Of a stretch of 64,000 nucleotides of DNA, positions 60,251 to 64,000 are shown piece by piece. Position 1 is the first letter of the stretch. The number at the start of each line of letters is the position of its first letter. The stretch is from Neobacillus jeddahensis (GTDB lineage Bacteria > Bacillota > Bacilli > Bacillales > Cytobacillaceae). The stretch is taken from positions 62,001-126,000 of the forward strand of contig NZ_CCAS010000007.1 of NCBI RefSeq assembly GCF_000612625.1. The letters are read 5' to 3'. Made by a program: the position numbers and the translations under genes. The notes under the pieces are model-generated. The model did not search any database. It was not told the DNA's origin and saw nothing but the letters and a program-made list of their open reading frames with translations.

Positions 60251-62281
60251 ATGATCAAACAGCGAATTCGGAAGTTAACGAAAGCCCCATTACTAATTTT
60301 ACTTGGAATCGGACTTTTAGCAGCTCCTATCGTTACATTTGGGAAAAGTGAAACGGATAATAAAGGACCAATCGGCTGGGATATTTATCGGCAGCTTGAC
60401 AGACTGACGGAACTTAAAAGTGGTGTCGAGACTTATCAATTCTCAAGCTATGACCGCAAAGGCTTTAATGATGATGGCTTTGTCGGAACGTACTCATGTA
60501 TCGAAAAAACATCCGATGGCTGCGTGATTGCCGATTATAAAGGTGCAGGTGAAATTGATTCCATTTGGTTTACGCGAGATGAGGGTGACGTAACTAAATC
60601 AGGAAACATCCAGATCATCTTAGATGGAAAAAAGGTAGTGGATTCCCCGCTTCAGGATGTGGTCAATGGTAAATTAGGTGCTCCATTTGTCTATCCATTA
60701 GTAGCAAATGCTGATCAAACTTCTGGAGGAGTATACATTAAAATACCAATGCCGTTTAAGAAAAGTATGCGAGTAATCACAAAAAATAACCCGTTATTCC
60801 ACCATGTGACCTATCGTACTTTTACGGATTCAGAAAGTGTAAACACATTCGATCCAGCTGATCAAGCACTAGATGTTGTCGAGATGCTGAAAAAGGCAGG
60901 GACGGAAGATCCAAAGCCAAAACTAGAAAAAGCAGATCAGTTTAAGAAGAATTTCACGTTAAAAGCAGGCGAAAAAATAACACTAGCTAACTTAAATGCA
61001 CCTGGGATTATTTCCGAACTGCGGCTGCGCATACCACAAATTGAGGGGCCTAAAGTTGGTGAGCGTGCGATTGACGACGGAAGAGCCTTTACTGGTTACA
61101 GTGAGTATCAGGCTAAAATTGATCCTAAAAATGAAGGAATTCGGATCACTCGGAGGTTAGATACCGTTATAGGGAATCAATTGGCAAATATTTTAATTGA
61201 TGGTGTAAAAGCAGGTGAATGGTCTAAATTACCAACCGGTGGTCCGGGATGGACTGATCAAGTAGTGGAGATTCCAGGATCATTTACAAAGGATAAGGCC
61301 TCAGTCACAATTCGTAATGCATTTGTATCATCTGATGTCGACTTTAATGAATTTACTTATTGGGTAGATTCTAAAGTAAATGGGGAATGGGTAAGAACCG
61401 ACACGATGAATATGGGTCCAGATTCATTAGATAATGAGACGGCCCACAGTTATAAAATAGTGGATTCAAAGTGGGAAGGTGTACGAAACTACCAATATCC
61501 GACTACTGGTGATGCTAGTGTCATTGCCGCATCAGATGAAATCCTACAAAAAACAAGACTACGAATCTATTTTGATGAAAAATTAATGGTCGACTCGCCT
61601 GTCGGAGAATTTTTTGGCTCAGGCTTAGGAGAATATAATGTAAAATCTTTATTGTTCTCAATGGATACAACGGGTGATGGCTGGTACACATCCTGGTGGC
61701 CAATGCCCTATGGAAAGTCAGCGAAAATTGAGTTGGTCAACGAGTCTTCGCAGGATCTCAACAGCAGTGAATCTAGTGTAACCTATGAAAAATCAGGACA
61801 TTGGGCAAAAGCACTTGGGCCAAAACCGACTTCAGGTTATTTTAGAACTACTTCCGTCAGTGGAGAAACAACAGCTGGATTCGATTGGCAGTTCTTAAAT
61901 GCAGTTGGAAAAGGGACTGTTGTGGGTGTAACCCAAACGATGGAAGGAAAGGATTTAAAGCGGGATTATTTAGAAGGTGACGAAAGAGTTTTTACCGATC
62001 AATCAGCGGTACCGCAAATACATGGAACGGGCACAGAAGACTTTTATGAATCTGGATGGTACTTCAACAGAGGAACCTTTAGCAATCCATTAAACGGAAA
62101 CCCGGTCCATGAGGTAAACGTATTTGGCAGTCAATTTGATAGTACTGGAGCATACAGACTATTCATTGGAGACAGTATGCCATTCCAAACATCGATAAGA
62201 TTTGGCATCGAACACGGACCAGTCAACGACGTCTCAGCACATTACGGCTCCACCACCTATTGGTACGGAAGCGAACAATAG
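60251..62281 (+). CDS. Secreted GH172 (DUF2961) family glycoside hydrolase
   Basis: A 676-residue protein with a signal peptide (basic MIKQRIRKLTK, hydrophobic LLILLGIGLLAAPIV, cleavage near TFG). The DUF2961/GH172 domain is recognised from APGIISELRLRIPQ, LRIYFDEKLMVDSPVGEFFG, WYTSWWPMPYGKSAKIELVN, SGYFRTTS and HGTGTEDFYESGWYFNRG (about residues 591-608). A final SIRFGIEHGPVNDVSAHYGS closes the domain. GH172 includes D-arabinofuranosidases and difructose-anhydride-forming or -hydrolysing enzymes, all acting on furanosides. It is encoded directly after the transporter's binding protein, so it likely trims an external furanoside for import. AGGGAG precedes the ATG. Exact substrate is open. Confidence 0.87.
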   Translation: MIKQRIRKLTKAPLLILLGIGLLAAPIVTFGKSETDNKGPIGWDIYRQLDRLTELKSGVETYQFSSYDRKGFNDDGFVGTYSCIEKTSDGCVIADYKGAGEIDSIWFTRDEGDVTKSGNIQIILDGKKVVDSPLQDVVNGKLGAPFVYPLVANADQTSGGVYIKIPMPFKKSMRVITKNNPLFHHVTYRTFTDSESVNTFDPADQALDVVEMLKKAGTEDPKPKLEKADQFKKNFTLKAGEKITLANLNAPGIISELRLRIPQIEGPKVGERAIDDGRAFTGYSEYQAKIDPKNEGIRITRRLDTVIGNQLANILIDGVKAGEWSKLPTGGPGWTDQVVEIPGSFTKDKASVTIRNAFVSSDVDFNEFTYWVDSKVNGEWVRTDTMNMGPDSLDNETAHSYKIVDSKWEGVRNYQYPTTGDASVIAASDEILQKTRLRIYFDEKLMVDSPVGEFFGSGLGEYNVKSLLFSMDTTGDGWYTSWWPMPYGKSAKIELVNESSQDLNSSESSVTYEKSGHWAKALGPKPTSGYFRTTSVSGETTAGFDWQFLNAVGKGTVVGVTQTMEGKDLKRDYLEGDERVFTDQSAVPQIHGTGTEDFYESGWYFNRGTFSNPLNGNPVHEVNVFGSQFDSTGAYRLFIGDSMPFQTSIRFGIEHGPVNDVSAHYGSTTYWYGSEQ

Positions 62282-62294
62282 GGTGTCAGGCACC
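62282..62294 (+). repeat. GGTGTCAGGCACC dispersed palindrome
   Basis: Copy directly after the stop of the GH172 gene. Confidence 0.75.
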
Positions 62295-62429
62295 AAGAAA
62301 AGACAAATCAAGGCAGGTGTCCACCAGTGTGATCATGGGAATATATATCAATGGGACACTTTATGCTCTGAAAGTTGTTCGGAAGCAGGAAAAAGCCATG
62401 GCTTACAATGAAGGGTAAATTACAAAATG

Positions 62430-62470
62430 AAAAAGTGCATTAATCCGGGATTGGATTAATGCACTTTTTT
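62430..62470 (+). terminator. Terminator of the GH172 transport operon
   Basis: AAAAAGTGCATTAATCC (62430-62446) and GGATTAATGCACTTTTT (62453-62469) are a perfect 17-bp stem with a 6-base loop and a T run. Confidence 0.9.
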
Positions 62471-62605
62471 AAAATATTTAAAGTGTAGCATTTGGAAAAA
62501 AATACTACACTAGAACAGTTTCATGAATTCAAAACCCGGCGGGATAAAGGAGAGTTTGATAAACAATTAAAGTTAAAAACATCCTAATGCTTTATCATGA
62601 TAAAA

Positions 62606-62633
62606 ACTGCGTAAAATATAAATTTGACGCAGT
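62606..62633. other. Candidate tyrosine-recombinase (dif-like) site
   Basis: ACTGCGTAAAA (62606-62616), central TATAAA (62617-62622) and TTTGACGCAGT (62623-62633) form two inverted 11-base arms with a 6-base spacer, differing at one position. This is exactly the 11-6-11 architecture of dif sites. It lies 36 bases before the recombinase start codon. An alternative is an autoregulatory operator, or a promoter element, since TAAAATATAAAT is -10-like. Confidence 0.55.
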
Positions 62634-62669
62634 TAAGGTGATGGGATAAAATAGAAGTGAGGTGTTTTG

Positions 62670-63758
62670 ATGGTAAATCAGGAAAAACAAACTAATTTTA
62701 AAAAGCTGCAAGCCTTACTTCAGGAATTGCCTTGGTATGTGGATGAATACATCAATCATAAATTACGAAAGCTTTCCACGGCATCACTTTTTAATTACTG
62801 CCATGACTATAAAATCTTTTTCAATTGGATGATAAGTGAACAGTTATGGATTGGCAGTATCAAGGATATCCCATTGGATCGTATGGAGAACATGACGGTT
62901 TTGGAGGTTGAAAATTTCTTAAACTACCTTCATTACCAATTAAATAATAAGGAACTAACCGTGAATCGGAAGTTATCTGCCTTAAAATCGCTGTTTAATT
63001 ATCTGCAAAATATTGCGGAAACCCCTGATTTGAAGCCGTATATCAATCGAAATGTGATGGCGAAAATTGAATTTAATGAAGTAAAAGACAGTATGGAAAC
63101 GAAAGCAACAAAAATGGAAGGAAAAATTCTGCTAGGTGATGAATACGAGAAATTCCGCTTATTTATTGCCAATGATTATGGTGAAATAAACAAAGAAAAC
63201 AAGCGGTTGTATAACTTTTATCAATTAAATAGAGAACGTGATACCGCAATTGTATCGTTAATCCTAGGATCGGGCCTTCGGCTTTCGGAGCTAGTGGGGA
63301 TTGATTTAGGCGATATTGATTTTAGCAAGTATTGTGTCCGCGTTATCCGTAAAGGAAATAAAGAACAATTTGTTTATTTTAGCCAGGTGGCCATGGCAGA
63401 TTTGCAGGAATATTTAGCTGTAAGAACTGCCAAATACAAAGTTGATAAAAATGAAAAGGCATTATTTGTTGGTGGTCCGACCGGTCCAAAAGTAAAATCA
63501 CAAAGATTAAAAGCTCGAGCCATTGAATATCTGATTGAAAAATATGCGTCAGCGTTTGGTAAACCATCATTATCGGTCCATAAATTGAGACATTCATTTG
63601 CAACTAGATATCATGCTGAAATCAATGATGTGCCTAAATTAAGGCGCCAATTAGGTCATTCATCGATTCAAACGACGATGATTTACACACATATTAAAAA
63701 TGATGATCTAAAAATTGCCGTCGACAAGATGGATATGCCAAAAGAACAACTAGAATAA
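62670..63758 (+). CDS. xerS: XerS-like tyrosine recombinase
   Basis: A 362-residue integrase-family recombinase. The N-terminal SAM-like DNA-binding region runs over about residues 20-110 (LRKLSTASLFNYCHDYKIFF). The catalytic residues are all present: R204 in GSGLRLSEL, the lysine in VIRKGNKEQF, HKLRHSFATR, GHSSIQTT and the nucleophile Y339 in TMIYTH. The length and the N-terminal LQELPWYVDEYINHKLRKLS match XerS, which resolves chromosome dimers in streptococci and also occurs as an extra copy in Bacillaceae. A dif-shaped site directly upstream supports a local recombination target. GTGAGGTG precedes the ATG. Nothing else nearby suggests a mobile element. Confidence 0.87.
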   Translation: MVNQEKQTNFKKLQALLQELPWYVDEYINHKLRKLSTASLFNYCHDYKIFFNWMISEQLWIGSIKDIPLDRMENMTVLEVENFLNYLHYQLNNKELTVNRKLSALKSLFNYLQNIAETPDLKPYINRNVMAKIEFNEVKDSMETKATKMEGKILLGDEYEKFRLFIANDYGEINKENKRLYNFYQLNRERDTAIVSLILGSGLRLSELVGIDLGDIDFSKYCVRVIRKGNKEQFVYFSQVAMADLQEYLAVRTAKYKVDKNEKALFVGGPTGPKVKSQRLKARAIEYLIEKYASAFGKPSLSVHKLRHSFATRYHAEINDVPKLRRQLGHSSIQTTMIYTHIKNDDLKIAVDKMDMPKEQLE

Positions 63759-63763
63759 AACCT

Positions 63764-63823
<60 letters not shown>

Positions 63824-63903
63824 TCAAAAACCTTGTTTTGTCTCAATCTCTAAGTATACTTAAGATAATGAGACGATTAATTTTTTTAAAATAGATGAGC
63901 ATA

Positions 63904-63940
63904 AATAAAGGTTCAAATCCTATAGATTTGAACCTTTATT
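63904..63940. terminator. Strong bidirectional terminator at the window end
   Basis: AATAAAGGTTCAAATC (63904-63919) and GATTTGAACCTTTATT (63925-63940) form a perfect 16-bp stem with loop CTATA. It probably ends a minus-strand gene starting beyond the window; two minus-strand frames between 63941 and 64000 are open, and I cannot choose between them. Confidence 0.8.
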
Positions 63941-64000
63941 TATTTAGTTTTTATACTCTTAACCACTATTATTAATTGAGTCAGAACCCGACTTTTTTGT

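Larger units (their letters stand above)
62295..62669 (+). other. Intergenic stretch upstream of the recombinase
   Basis: About 375 bases without a supportable gene. A 26-codon reading frame (62338-62418) starting MGIYINGTLYALKVV has no ribosome binding site. A strong terminator lies at 62430-62470 and a dif-shaped site at 62606-62633. Some of this stretch, around 62520-62590, is AT-rich and shows nothing I can name. Confidence 0.4.

Noticed and set aside
62202-62418. Small reading frames after the GH172 gene
   Set aside because: They overlap the end of the GH172 gene or lack ribosome binding sites, and none shows recognisable protein features.
63941-64000. Partial minus-strand gene at the right edge
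   Set aside because: Two open frames are possible in this short stretch, so no protein can be assigned; the terminator at 63904 suggests there is one.

Overview
The window is chromosomal DNA of a low-GC, Gram-positive Bacillaceae-type bacterium; the genus cannot be fixed from sequence alone. Supporting signs are strong AAAGGAGG-type ribosome binding sites, TTG starts, catabolite-responsive (cre-like) sites, a T-box leader before proBA, lipoprotein signals and a SpoIIM-family protein. Most genes lie on the + strand. I saw no rRNA, tRNA, CRISPR array, transposase or prophage.

Layout. 1-165: the 3' end of an ftsZ-like gene. 0.6-16 kb: two closely related DHA2-type drug efflux pumps (601-2139 and 13722-15251), the second divergent from a long TetR regulator. 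Between them are proline dehydrogenase, an orphan [NiFe]-hydrogenase small subunit, a formate/nitrite channel, a VanW-like lipoprotein, oligoendopeptidase F and several unknowns. 16-28 kb: a HemD-like gene, then a reductive pyrimidine catabolism cluster (preT, preA, dihydropyrimidinase, NCS1 permease, a PucR regulator, semialdehyde dehydrogenase, aminotransferase). This cluster takes uracil or thymine towards acyl-CoA but lacks a beta-ureidopropionase. 28-38 kb: an Upf1-like helicase, T-box-controlled proBA, a SatD-like gene beside a broken DUF3307 gene, and feoA with a FeoB split into GTPase and membrane genes. 38-45 kb: small conserved proteins, an alpha/beta hydrolase, a GH18 protein, trhO and a second oligoendopeptidase F. 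45-52 kb: a membrane protein/DUF4129/DUF4350/MoxR/DUF58 operon, with convergent SpoIIM-like and downstream RDD genes. 52-62 kb: a YesM-type kinase, YesN-type regulator and sugar-binding lipoprotein, then an RbsA/RbsC-type ABC transporter with a second binding lipoprotein and a secreted GH172 (DUF2961) enzyme. 62.6-63.8 kb: a XerS-like tyrosine recombinase just downstream of a 28-bp dif-shaped site.

The most interesting system is 52.4-62.3 kb. An extracellular furanosidase-family enzyme feeds an ABC importer whose binding protein resembles furanose binders. A separately terminated kinase/regulator/binding-protein operon probably senses the same sugar. The 11-6-11 bp site in front of the recombinase, the orphan hydrogenase subunit, a shared 16-bp box in the pyrimidine cluster, a dispersed GGTGTCAGGCACC palindrome and a 15-bp inverted repeat ahead of the SatD-like gene are the other signals worth following.
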